Assembly (NCBI RefSeq): GCF_019059575.1
Contig: NW_024881518.1
Coordinates: 930,001-994,000, forward strand
Origin: Amphibalanus amphitrite
Lineage: Eukaryota > Arthropoda > Thecostraca > Balanomorpha > Balanidae
Length of the DNA stretch: 64,000 nucleotides
Direction of reading: 5' to 3'
This document shows positions 21,901 through 64,000 of the stretch, piece after piece. A program made the translations under genes and the position numbers. Each line of letters begins with the position of its first letter. Position 1 is the first letter of the stretch. A model generated the notes under the pieces. It searched no databases, was not told the DNA's origin, and saw nothing but the letters and a program-made list of their open reading frames with translations.

Positions 21901-22620
21901 GTGACCGTTCTATTAGCTATGTATCTGACTGGCTATGTTGGTGGCTATGTTTCTGTTGGTTACGTTGATACTACAGGGATGCAGTTCCACCATGGTAGCC
22001 TAGCATAGGAAAATAAACGACATAGCAGAGCCCATGAACCGCTTTTAACGTCGTGGTCTATCATTATTAACGGCCATTATCAGGAATCCAAAGCTCAAAC
22101 TTAGGTAGGCGCAGGCGACGCCGTTATGGGCCGTAAGACTTTTTAACGCCACTTTGGGTCACAGGTAGCTACAGGTAATGTTCGTTACATTACCGTTCAA
22201 ATGGACAGCAACGCGCGCTTCCGAGTACCGACATTCCAATGTGTCTGCAGGCCCATTAACGTTGGCGATACTGCCTAGGGTTGATGGACAGCCTCCCTAA
22301 GCGCATGGTGCTATTAACCGTGCCTTTGGGACATCAGAGTTCCTGAACTCGGGAACGTCCCTAACGGTTCACAGCAGTCTCACAGGGTCTCTACCGTCTC
22401 TCTCACGACACTGCGATCACTTGGCGACGACACAGCTGCAGCATGACGTCATTTACTTCATCCTGCCTCACCAGTTACATTCACTGCGGTACAGCATCTG
22501 ACAAAGAGTTGGTGGCGTCGCCATCCCAACCTTGCATAGCTACCGCCGGAATATGGTTTTTCCTTGATCCCTGCAGCACAGTCTCTGACAAAGCCCATCC
22601 TCGTGGCCACTACCACAGCG
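18919..22620. other. Intergenic region between convergent genes, no clear gene
   Basis: The plus-strand membrane-protein gene and the minus-strand unidentified gene converge here. A (GT)n tract is followed by G9 at about 20012-20047. Segments 19987-20035 and 20200-20245 contain inverted GGCGTAGG / CCTACGC blocks, perhaps a small MITE of about 250 bp. A minus-strand frame at 20727-20999 looks protein-like (FRTELPEAVVRWLGQQKSGM) and has a GTATGT after it, but no family is recognised and no partner exon was found. TTTATT at 21721-21726 could be a minus-strand polyadenylation signal. Confidence 0.4.
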
Positions 22621-54094
<31,474 letters not shown>

Positions 54095-54335
54095 CTGCCG
54101 AGACAAACCCGAGTTCTCAGTGGAGATAGCGTAAGGTACTCACTACTCAGTGGGTACATGCCGGCATTCTCAAACTGTCGAGACAAACCAGAGGTCTCAG
54201 TGGAGACAATATAAGAAGCTCACTGCTCAGCCGACCGTGACACTGCGTGCACACGCTAGCGTTCTCCAGTTGCCGAGACAAAGCATTGTCTCAGCAGCTG
54301 GCTCAATGAAGACAGCGCGGTAAGGTGCTCGCTGC
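54095..54335 (-). repeat. Two upstream tandem copies of the exon A acceptor region
   Basis: Units of about 80-105 bp repeat the pattern TGAG(C/T)AGTGAG...TTTGTCTCGRCA(G/A) followed by TGGAGAACGC-like sequence. Copy 2 reads CTCGACAG|TTTGAGAATGC and copy 3 CTCGGCAA|CTGGAGAACGC. Copy 3 keeps the two-cysteine motif (CTQCHGRL). Confidence 0.7.
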
Positions 54336-54346
54336 TCAGCTGTTAA

Positions 54347-55260
54347 CCCGCGAGTTGCTGGGGGGGGGGGGGGGCGTTAAATGCCCCACTTTTTTCGCCG
54401 GGCCATAGTATAAGAATGGCGCGCCAAAATTTGGGTACCTGTAAGGAATTGATTGAAGTTTATTGTGACAAAGTTTCAAAAAAATCGGTCAGAAAATTTT
54501 TGAGATATCGAGGTTTTAGTGACGTCATGATTTCTGAGTTTTCGACCAAAAACGGCATATGTTCGAAAAATCATATAAAATCACAGAATAGACATACAGA
54601 CATTGCCTAAACGCCATTAGACTGCCAATACCATGAACAATCAAATGGCTATCTTCGATTATTGATTATCGTTCCGCATTTCCCAAAATCTTGAACTGAA
54701 TCTTGGCAATTTCTCGTGACTTCTTCACGACCATGATACATGCATTTTTTAAATTGAACTTTTTGAGCGTAACACGTACACATATGATAAAATGAATGTC
54801 ACCATCGTGCTCTACGCTCAAAATTACCCATAAAACATGTGTCACAGGCTGCGAATATCAGTTTTGATTTTCGGGGATATGTGCCTACCCGGTTGACCTG
54901 ACCTTGACCCTGACCTATGCTTGACTGACCCCTACATGGAGCTGACACTCTTGTAGGCCTTATATGAAGGATTTTGCACCGTTTTGGAGTTTATGACGAG
55001 AGGCGCCCATTGCGAAGTCCTGAAGTCCATGCTACTGAAAGCCCGATTTCAGGTGTTTGACCTGACCTTGACCTGACCTGTGACCTCAAAATTCAACTTT
55101 AAAGTACTCATCTGAAGCGTCTCGTCGCGTTCTTTCGTTTGCCGCCTAGTGCGTTTCGCTGCGCCTATAGGTTCTCGAGTTATCGGCTGGGGGCGTTTAA
55201 CGCCCCCCCCCCCCCCCCCCAGCAAACGGTGGGTGGCGAAATACCCCAGCAACTGCCGGG
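54347..55260 (+). mobile_element. TTAA-flanked non-autonomous element, family A copy 3
   Basis: TTAA at 54343-54346 and 55261-55264. The left end is CCCGCGAGTTGCTGGGG, and the right end reads inward as CCCGGCAGTTGCTGGGG. Hairpins are built on GCGTTAAATGC (left) and GCGTTTAACGC (right). The TTGCTGGGG block is single on the left and double on the right, as in copies 1 and 2. The interior has TGACCTGACCTTGACC segments. Confidence 0.83.
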
Positions 55261-55264
55261 TTAA

Positions 55265-56110
55265 AATGAGCGGAAAAAAACTTCGAAATTCGGAAACGGA
55301 ATTTCAACATTAATATCTATTTAATGACCCAAACTAAGCAAACCCCAATCTATAGCAACTCAACCTCCGACCCAGCGCAAAAACAATGCCAATTACGCCA
55401 ACAAACAAACAAAGCCAACAAAGCCAACAAAGCCAACAAAGCCAATTAAATCTGCCAGAAATAACACGCCGATGACGTCACTGGTCTGACAGAAAGAATG
55501 GGCTTATGATGCGAAGGAACGCCGGAGCGGAGCCCTGAAAGGCCCGAACGACGAGCGCACTGCGCCGGCACCGGCCGGCCGACTCAGGAGTCAGGAATCC
55601 CCGCCGATAGTAGAGAGGACAATGAGCCGAGTCAACTGCAGGGGAGGAGACTGTCCGGGTGTACGGGTTGGTCCAACCACGGATCACATAACGGATCGGC
55701 AACTCCCCCCCGCGACCTGTCTCCCCTGCCACCTGGTGGGCATTTAGGTGAACTATCTTCACTAAGGAAGCGGCCGGCCTCGTGCGTGTTGAGGGCGTCG
55801 TGTCGGAGCTAATTAAGTGATTTTTCTGCGGAACATGGTTTCTCAGCTAGCTCAGAAGATACCTATGGTATAAATGAGAATGGCAAGAATCGTTAGAGAC
55901 AGGTTAAGTATTTGAGATCGTATCCTTTGTCATGAAAATCGTTGTTTTCATACCCACGTGGGCGACCTAGCGTCCATCGCTAAATTGGTAATTTTCCGAT
56001 CGCTGTCATCTCTTACATATATTTCATGAGTACATTTTTGATAAATATTCATCTGCCGATTAAATTAAATCTATAACTTTCACAAATATCCTACTTGCAT
56101 AAAGTATAAA
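55265..56110. other. Intergenic or intron sequence with an interspersed repeat
   Basis: AAAGCCAAC units repeat at about 55410-55447. At about 55650-55785 lies a block (ACGGATCGGCAACTC ... ATCTTCACTAAGGA) that recurs inverted at about 60725-60840. No gene recognised. Confidence 0.4.
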
Positions 56111-59100
56111 CCCACGCCGGGCCGGTACACGGTACCAACCGCGCCGGGCCGAGGGTGTATGAAACCCCCGCCCCCTCCTAACTCGGCTTCTGGGCTACGT
56201 AGCCACACGGGGTAAGCGGCATTCCAAAGGGCGTAAAAATAATGGCGGAAATACTTCGGTCATTTTTTTAGGTCAGATCAAAGGTCGGGTCACCAGAGGT
56301 CATTAAAGGCAAATTTTGTCTATTTCAACAATTTTCGAAACATCCGACGCATAACTTGGGAACCAACAGAACTACAGAGGCGCGGAAAAGCGCATTCGAT
56401 AGCTCTTTCACAGGTCCTTCTGAGTTTTATTCACAGATTTAAAGGGACCATCCCACCTTAACATTAGTTTTGAGTTGAGATAGCCAAGTTTGCGGCCAGG
56501 CTCAGAAACCACCATTTATCCTGGTCGCAACCCCCGCAGCTTTATGGTGTTCAAGAAATTTCTTCCCTTTACTTGCAGGGTGGGACCAGCTTAGTCCCTA
56601 TCTCTTAACCATTAGCGGTTTGTTGATGACGTCAGCAGTCATTTCAACGCCCGCCATTCCTTGAACCCGAGTTTTGCTGACCTTGAGCTCTCTTTTTTAT
56701 CAACGTGAAATCCGTCGTCGGCGCTGAGAAAGCCTATTGCTTTTCATTTTAATTTGAATATTAGAATATACCCACCACTGGAACTTGGACTGATATTATA
56801 CCAAGGCCGAAGATGATCAAGCTGCCTGCTATATCTGGAGCTTGGTGTTCAACTTCAACATGGAATGAAAAACAAAATATCAAAGCAAACTGGATATGGT
56901 ACTGCAAGTTTAAGTCCAAAGAAATTTGAAGAGCTGACAATTGACATTAATTCTTTTCCCGCAAGGTTTCCATAGGAGATCACACCATGAAGAAAAATTT
57001 TTTGATGTTAACAGTTGAAAGGGGATTGATCTTCCAGTTTTGACGAAAGACGCTGCCGACTGTCTTTGGAAAAGGATGTCGGCATGAGGTGCAATTGTGC
57101 TTGTGAAGTGGTTATAACTTGTCTTTTCACAGTGTTAAATTAAATGTGCCATTGCAGCCAAGTGTGTTATCATGTAAGGTAAAATCAAAACTACAATGTT
57201 GGTTTTACGAGCATTGAGAAGGCTGGTAGGTAACACCTGCCTGTGCTCGTAAATCATGCTGCCAAAGTATTCTAAATTAATTTTATCATACACTTTTGTT
57301 GTCCAGAATGGTTGCACTATTGTTTGGTATCATATTATTCCATGTACATATGGTAGTGTTAAGTCCGACCAACATGTTACCAGATTTGAAGCTGTTACGT
57401 TACCTAAGTACCTACCTGTTTTTTTTTACTGGCGTGGTGAATGTCACCTGGATTTTGTTTTGAGGTGCAGACCTAGTAACTCTGACTACATGGGTTTGAA
57501 GCTATTATCTATTCTGTTTTTACTGGCCTGGTGAATGGCGACTGATGTTGTCCGTGGATGGCACTGAAACAAATTTTGAGTGTCAACTGCCATGTACAGT
57601 GTTTTAATACAATGCTGAGGGCTGAAAGTTGTCTTGTTTAGAGTGGTGAAAGTTCAGGATATGCCAGCCACCATGGTGGGTCAGAGTTAATGTGTTGCAG
57701 TCAGTTCGGCTTCGGCAAGCACACGGATGGGCATACGCATCAAGACCTGCTCTGCCATACTTTCAGCCAATTTTACCTAGGCAAGTCTTTTCTTTTTTTC
57801 TGCCAAAAGCTATGACATTGTGAATTTCAGTGCTGTGGCCTGTGTGTAGCTTTCAGGAAAGCAATTCTAAATAAAGCTCTGATAAAGTGCATGAAATCAC
57901 CAATGCAGCCCTCTATTACATTTTCTACAACATCTTACTCGTTCCTTGCATGGAGAGAAAAATGCAACGTTATGAATTCGTTTATTCACATAATTTGACA
58001 AACATGCAGTTACCTGCTACTATCACTGCACAAAACAGAGCAGAAAACATCAGTTGATCAAACACAAGACACAACAGAAGTTTACAACATAGGCCTGCCG
58101 AACCTGCTTCCTCCCATGAGTCCCACCACAGTTGATGCCATTTCCTAGCCTGGCTTGATGTGAGCACTGAATAGCTGCTTTGTCTAATTACAGCTCACTA
58201 CCATTCAACTTAAACTACTCTCTTTAAAGTAAGAGTGAGAGCGTTCAGTGTTCATAGCAGCTCGAGAGACGACAGACAATAAACATCTTGACAAACCAAC
58301 CAGTATTTGATTTGGCTAATGATTTATGTGCCTGTTGTATCATGGCCAAACTACTTTAACAGCAATAATCCCTGTTTCATCTTGATCTTGCTTTTAATTC
58401 CATTTGAACTCAGATCTTGAAACAATCATCTGAAGTGATATCAGACCTACTGGCTTCTCTTGAAAGCAAGTTGATAACAACAACAATGATAAACTAAGGC
58501 AGGAGATGTGAGTTGTGGCAGTAGATTTTTGATTCAACATATGTCAACCTTATATTGCTTGAGACCTCTGTGACAGACAAACAAATATTTATAGTTTTTT
58601 GATAGTTTGGATTCTTGGCTTGATTTAGCAGATCAGCTGTGAACCTTGACTTTGAAATCACATAAATGTCATGGTACCCGAACGAATCCTCGCATGACAT
58701 TTCTTCGTCCGCATTTCTTCGTCTACAAATCTTCGTCGGTGCATTTATTTGTCCATCAATGCTTACTCTTGCATATATTTGCGTTGAAGAAGAAATGCGA
58801 GCCGATTTTCATATACCCTGATGCGAGACAAAGTAATGCGATACGAATAAATGCCCTGACGAAGATTTGCAGACGAAGAATTGCGATACGAAAAAATGCC
58901 ATAAGAAGAATTGTCCTGGAACCCTTTGTTGGCCATCATATATTGACCTTGATAAGATAAACGCATCATTCGCGCAATATTTGTCGCACTTTGATACCAA
59001 ATTATTGCTTCCAAATGCCGACGTAAAGAAAACCTTTATGTGACGTCATAGAAACAGCGGATTTCCCAAAAAGTAAACAAAAATAAAAGTCTTATATCTC

Positions 59101-59560
59101 GAAAACGGTTGAATATTTTCCGGTAAAATTTGGTAGATGTTCATTTTCGCTCTTTGTGATTCACGCTACATCACTTTTATGCCAATTCATTAACTTTTTT
59201 GAAGGTGGGAGGGTCCCTTTAACCTCAGGTCAACGGTTTAGCGTCCAGAGAGCAAAATCTCCAAAAATAGCCGTGTTTACGAAAAACGTTTTTTTCGGTA
59301 ATATCTTTTGACTCAAACGAGCCACGACATTACTTTTGCCAGCATCGTGTTCCTCTCGTCGAGACGCGTCGAATGAACTATAGGTTGACCTTGAAAGGTC
59401 ATTTTGAAAATCTTACGTCAGGTGAAGGTCATGACCTGACCGGAAAGGGTCATTCTGCATATCAGTCGATCCGTATCGTCGAGCTGAACACATCTGACGT
59501 GTTTTCATCGCTCTAGCACGTCTCTATCAAAAGTTATAGTAAAAAACTGCTGGTGAACGT
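56111..59560 (-). mobile_element. Family A-like element, copy 4, interrupted and lacking one end
   Basis: The end at 56111 (CCCACGCCGGGCCGG, a spacer, then CGCGCCGGGCC and a hairpin-like block with CCCCCGCCCCCTCCTAACTC) matches the double-block end of copies 1-3. The flanks of the family B element inside it (56439-56442 and 59219-59222, TTAA) rejoin into sequence homologous to copy 2. The far end is not recognisable near 59560. Confidence 0.65.
56443..59218 (+). mobile_element. TTAA-flanked element, family B copy 3, with about 2.4 kb of unexplained cargo
   Basis: It begins AGGGACCATCCCACCTT and ends AAGGTGGGAGGGTCCCT, flanked by TTAA. The first 130 bp match copy 2 and the last 180 bp match copy 1. 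The middle (about 56600-58980) is AT-rich, has no long open frame and resembles untranslated mRNA or a decayed transposase. An imperfect inverted repeat with TTCGTC/GACGAAG motifs lies at about 58690-58930. Confidence 0.75.
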
Positions 59561-62500
59561 TTTTATTCCACTGTTTACATACATGTAACCCGATGTTTGA
59601 GGGTGTTAAGGATGACCCGCCCAGACCAAATGAGACGCCTTTCAATTTGCTCTTATTGAATTATTATTAGTATTACACATATTATTATGCATATAGAGAG
59701 AGAGAGAGTATTGAGTATGCGGCAATATATAGGGTGCAAAATGACCTGACCTGGCTCTAAGCCACAGATATTTTGAGATGTCTGATGTAACACGTGGCTA
59801 AACCAGCCTCGGGGCCAAAGCTATACGAGCACTGTTTAGCAGCACGCTGTTACCCAGTACCTAGCATCATCAGGTATGGGTGCCTCCGTTCCTATGGAAA
59901 CGTAAGCAAACTTCACAATGTTGCCAACGTCTTAATGGAAACCGGCTAAGTGTCAATACCTTGTAGCGGCGGGGAGGGTCGTATCGTGAAACAGGGGCCG
60001 AGATCCACCTATAGTCACGTTAATGGCCAGCTCGTTGGATTTGCTCCGATGTTATCTACTCCAACTGGTAGCCTGTGACCATCGAGATAGGAACAGAGGA
60101 TGAACTCGTACTATGGGCAGACGGATGAGGAAAGGTGGCTTCGTGTACGGCCAAAAACGACGTTAAAGTTGCGAGGACGTGGTTCTTGCTCATACAACTC
60201 AAGCATGACTAGAAACATTTGTATCATTATGCATGCTCCAGCTGATTAGGGAATAAAGTATGTAACATTTCCATGTTATGGTAACATTCCAGCTGTTAGA
60301 GAGACTCTGTAATTTAATCCGTTCACAACCTTTGATTGTTTTTGTTTCGTTGGGTTAGGCCCTTTCGGTCCATTGAGACCATTGCAGAGCCGGAAGGATT
60401 ATAGGAATTGGGGGAAACATTGGTATGGACAGGCACCCTAGAGAGTCACCGGGGCTGAGCCCGTCCCAATGGACAGGACGACCAGCCCCCCAAGCACTCT
60501 CTGCACCCGGCTACGGGTGTGCTCCCTAGGGAGCAGTGGTGCGCTTCAAGGGAGCAGCCCGCATGAGATAAAGTTGCCTGTCCAGTCCGGATCGAGAGTT
60601 GCTGCGTGGAGGAGAAGGATTTGAACTTGATCTGAACATCCTGAGGATGTAAACGACGGACGGGTGTTGCGTTCACACCCGTTTCCCCGTGCCTTTTAAC
60701 ACTGGTTGCGGCGGGCGGCCGGCTCCCCTCCTTAGTGAAGATATCCGCGCCGCTAGATGGCAGCCCGCTCCGCGGGTACACCGATAACAATGGGAAGCGG
60801 GGAGAGTTGCCGATCCGTTAGGTGATCCGTGGTCCAACAAAGTAGCCTACCTAGTGTCTGGGTCTGGGCCGATCATACAAAGGACCCTGTCTGTGTCTGT
60901 GATGATCTGACAAAGGAATCTATCTCGGGTTGTGTTGATTCGATGAAATCTAGTTGGATCTATGCTTGAGCTGACGGTGACGAAGTAATAGACCATTTGA
61001 AGCTACATTAACTCCGTGATTGTTTGGATCCATATTTGGTCTCACTCGTGAAACTCCCTGGGTGTATAATCCAAAGGCGAAAATAACGAAAAAAATAATA
61101 TCTCGCATTCAAACTTACAGCAGCGCTGTCTAGGCTCGCTGAATCTAAATTCAGCACGGTACAATAACGCGCTTGCCAACATTTGGCCGCCTGACAGCGA
61201 CTCTACAGGCGGACGAGAGTCGCGGCGCGGTACGGCCCATGCAGCCGCGTTGGGACGGGTGGCGGACTGTTATTGCCGGCCTGAGTGATGCTGCTCTGAT
61301 GAAATCACAGTGTGCCGGAGATATGCTCATCAGGCTCATATGGTGCCGGCAGCGCCGACGACAGATGGGCATTTGAAGTTTAACTACGTCAGTTTGACTC
61401 GAGAGACGGTGTGGCGACTGTAGCATCAAACGCATTTACGCATGTGTCAAATGGTAACAACTTGACTGGGGTCGAAACTTGTAGTGTTTTATACAGGTAT
61501 TCTGTTGAGTGTATGCCCATAATCAAAACGTAAAATGCATCCCGAAAGCCAATTCAAAGGTGCATTCAAAGGTTTGTGAGTCCATCATGCTGGCGTCGAA
61601 TTAAATCGTTTGGCCTGCTTTTTGAATCAAGGTAATCCCGTAATGCTGAAAATCCCGGCTAAGCAATCCAAGATTCAAGCAAGTGAATATGTGCAGCACC
61701 CTCAAAACAAAACAGGCTAGGTAACCATAACCACAACGTTTCCAACAAAACCATATAGTTCACCTTCACTGCCCGCACCACGTATGCACAGTCAAACATA
61801 AAATTATTTAGAAAATGGAAATCGTAGATCGGACTGGCTTTGGCGAATCCAATTCCAAACTCGCCATTCCCCCAGTCATGCTCCGCCCGCTTCGCATTCC
61901 CTCACATTCCAAACACGGTGCCGAATTACGGGTCCGGGTCAGGTTTATCAGTCAGCCTGCCGGCATGCATATTCATGCCGCGCTTACCGCTGGACTAACC
62001 GGGCGGACGGCAGGGTACTATTTAATCAGGCTGGTTGAATTCGCCCAATGACGGCAGCGCGGTAGGGTATGCTAGTTTCTGCCCAGTGGCCCATAAACCG
62101 GGCCAGTGATAGAATTGAGCCAGTCTGAAGCCGGTTATTTTATGCATTGGTTTGATGGATATAGTCCGTTTTTCTTATCTTTAGACTTCACTCCAAGATG
62201 TTTCGCAAGATATGCACGAGACAAAGCATGGCTTAGAAAAAATCAAGCCCTTCGGAAACAGAAAATATTGCCTTGAAGCCTGGAGAGCCTATATATGGCC
62301 TTGCTGGAGAGTGGCGCTCTTGGGTGCGGCAAGTGCAGATTTGTAGTCTCACAAATGTGTATTACATAAATAGGTAGGTACTTATACCTACCTGCTACAA
62401 AAATTAAGTTGGATAAAGTTTGGTATTGCTAACCGAACTATCGATCCGATGAATTAAAGGGTACCTATAAAAGCGAATATCACTTGGAAATGAACTATTC

Positions 62501-63025
62501 TGCAAATGGACACAAGTCATCATCAGTGACTTTAGTTCAAGACCTATAGGGCTTGGTTCCAGCCGAAGTTCTGGCGACAAGTTCTGGCGACTGTCGTGAA
62601 GCACTTGGTTTGTGGTTCGCTATCGCAGACATTCGAGTGAACGCGTTTTCGATAGTATTGACTGTGACGTTGTAATCCTCACGAAGTATCATGTGGACGG
62701 GTTAGACTGCGTGACGAGAGGCGGAGATGAATTATGCCTGTGGAGGTAGGCAACCCGCAGGACATGCGTGTTCAGCGGCGCAGGCTACCAACACGAGTTG
62801 GCTATATGAGCGTGTGTTTAGCGATGAATGCAGCATTGATCGAAATTAACAAATATACATACTATTTCAATGTGATGACATGTTTTGCTCGTATTACCCG
62901 CTAGTGTCTACAAATCTACCACCAGTAACTCGTAATACAAATTACAAAAGACAGGAAACACAGGAGTCGTACTCGTATATTGGGTATGTTTGGTTCACCG
63001 AAGCCATCGTAGGTCCCATGCGCCC
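59561..63025. other. Intergenic sequence, one interspersed repeat, otherwise nothing recognised
   Basis: The stretch about 60725-60840 is an inverted copy of 55650-55785. A minus-strand segment at 60605-60615 reads GTTCAAATC, which fits a tRNA-type B box, so a tRNA-derived SINE is possible but unproven. The rest shows no exon, repeat terminus or RNA gene. Confidence 0.35.
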
Positions 63026-64000
63026 TCAATCACTTTCACTGTCACTGTCGTCACTGCTCGAATCCTGAAGTGACACGATCACTGGCTCGATGTCCTCCAT
63101 CATACCATCTGCTCGCCAGTACACCTCTTCCAGTTCTCGCACGTGGCGGCAGCAGTTTCGCCACAAGTCCGGTGGCGCGGCGTCTCGGCTATCCAGCAGC
63201 AGCCTTTCCACGTCATTCAGATGCCCAGTGTTGTTGAACTGGCGGACGTGCGTCTTCATGTTTGCCCAAACCATTTCAATCGGATTGAGGTCGCAATGAT
63301 ATGGGGGCAACCTCAGTACTTCATGACCGGCCTCCTGTGCCACCTTGTCCAACACATACTCGCGTGTCTGTTTCAGAGGGCGAACCAGCTCAAGAAGCTC
63401 GACCTTCCGCAAGTCCGGATCAGGATTGACATCATGTACCCGCAGCCATTCTTGGATCGCTTCCTTCCTCCAGCTAGCTGTAGGTGCCTTGTTAGCACAT
63501 CTTGAATGATACGAGGCGTTATCCATAATGATCACGCTATTCGCTGGCAGGTTCGGCAGAAGTTGGAGTCGAAACCAGTCCTCGAAACAGCTCGAGTTCA
63601 TAGACGTGTGATAGTCGGCAGACTTGCCGTCCGTCCTCATACACATGAATGCTCCTGGGGTGAAGCCGCTGTCCGAGCCAGCATCGACTATGATTAGGCG
63701 CTTGCCCTTCCCTGTCACTGGCTTATGGCCGGCCACGTCGTCACTGTCCAACCACGCGACCGTTCGCATATCAAACTGGTTATACCAGGTCTCGTCCAAG
63801 TACACTATAGTGCGCTCTGGGTCGGAGCTTCTAATCTTCCGAATGCGTCTCAGGAACGCGTTCCGGGCTGCCACCACCTGAGGTTTTTCAACCAGCAGCT
63901 TTCGGTTGTTCACTTGTCGGAACTTGAATCCTATTTGGAACAGCTGCTTTCGTATGGTTGAGCGCGAGATAGTCTGCTCGAACTTGTCCTGAACTGCCGC
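63026..64000 (-). CDS. Tc1/mariner-superfamily (DDE_3-type) transposase, partial
   Basis: The frame runs from the right window edge to a stop at 63026-63028, 324 residues, and continues upstream out of view. The visible N-terminal part (SRSTIRKQLFQIGFKFRQVN) is the end of a helix-turn-helix region. Catalytic acidic residues appear in VYLDETWYN, IIMDNASYHS and PPYHCDLNPIEMVWANMK, with about 76 residues between the second and third, a long spacing for this superfamily. The C-terminus is an acidic Ser/Asp tail. No stop interrupts it, so it may be recent. The terminal repeats were not identified. Confidence 0.88.
   Translation of the reverse strand, partial: AAVQDKFEQTISRSTIRKQLFQIGFKFRQVNNRKLLVEKPQVVAARNAFLRRIRKIRSSDPERTIVYLDETWYNQFDMRTVAWLDSDDVAGHKPVTGKGKRLIIVDAGSDSGFTPGAFMCMRTDGKSADYHTSMNSSCFEDWFRLQLLPNLPANSVIIMDNASYHSRCANKAPTASWRKEAIQEWLRVHDVNPDPDLRKVELLELVRPLKQTREYVLDKVAQEAGHEVLRLPPYHCDLNPIEMVWANMKTHVRQFNNTGHLNDVERLLLDSRDAAPPDLWRNCCRHVRELEEVYWRADGMMEDIEPVIVSLQDSSSDDSDSESD

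Overview
This is a eukaryotic, repeat-rich window. Host genes have GT-AG introns, pyrimidine-rich acceptors and AATAAA signals. Mobile DNA covers much of the sequence: two young Ty3/Gypsy elements, LINE 3' fragments, several Tc1/mariner and hAT relatives, and two families of elements flanked by TTAA. The style of the retroelements, the long (CT)n/(GA)n tracts and the gene content suggest an arthropod, probably a crustacean such as a barnacle. The species is an inference, not something the sequence proves.

Layout. 1-7 kb: the tail of an SGNH-hydrolase reading frame, followed by a whole-looking Ty3/Gypsy element (735-6513, 5-bp target duplication). 7.3-9.8 kb, minus strand: a three-exon THAP zinc-finger gene of 177 aa, worked out here from splice sites and reading phase, with a TTAA-flanked element in intron 2. 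10.85-15.5 kb: a second whole-looking Ty3/Gypsy element on the minus strand. 15.8-18.9 kb, plus strand: a four-exon, four-pass membrane protein resembling calcium-channel gamma/stargazin (318 aa). 22.6-54.1 kb, minus strand: four phase-compatible exons of one unidentified host gene (last 265 aa), whose introns of roughly 8-15 kb hold most of the repeats. 54-64 kb: more TTAA elements, little recognisable host sequence, and a Tc1/mariner-superfamily transposase running off the right edge.

The 28.6-37.5 kb stretch is a readable stack of insertions. A mariner-like transposon received a foldback element exactly at its transposase start codon, and a hAT element in the middle of the transposase frame. 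The hAT element holds a LINE fragment, and that fragment was in turn hit by a TTAA element. Target duplications and rejoined frames support each step.

The most unusual signals are: a degenerate motif of about 45 bp shared by otherwise unrelated repeat families; TTAA elements whose subterminal hairpins differ between copies but agree between the two ends of each copy; arrays of CTGACC placed directly before several host 3' splice sites; and a perfect 114-bp-arm hairpin.
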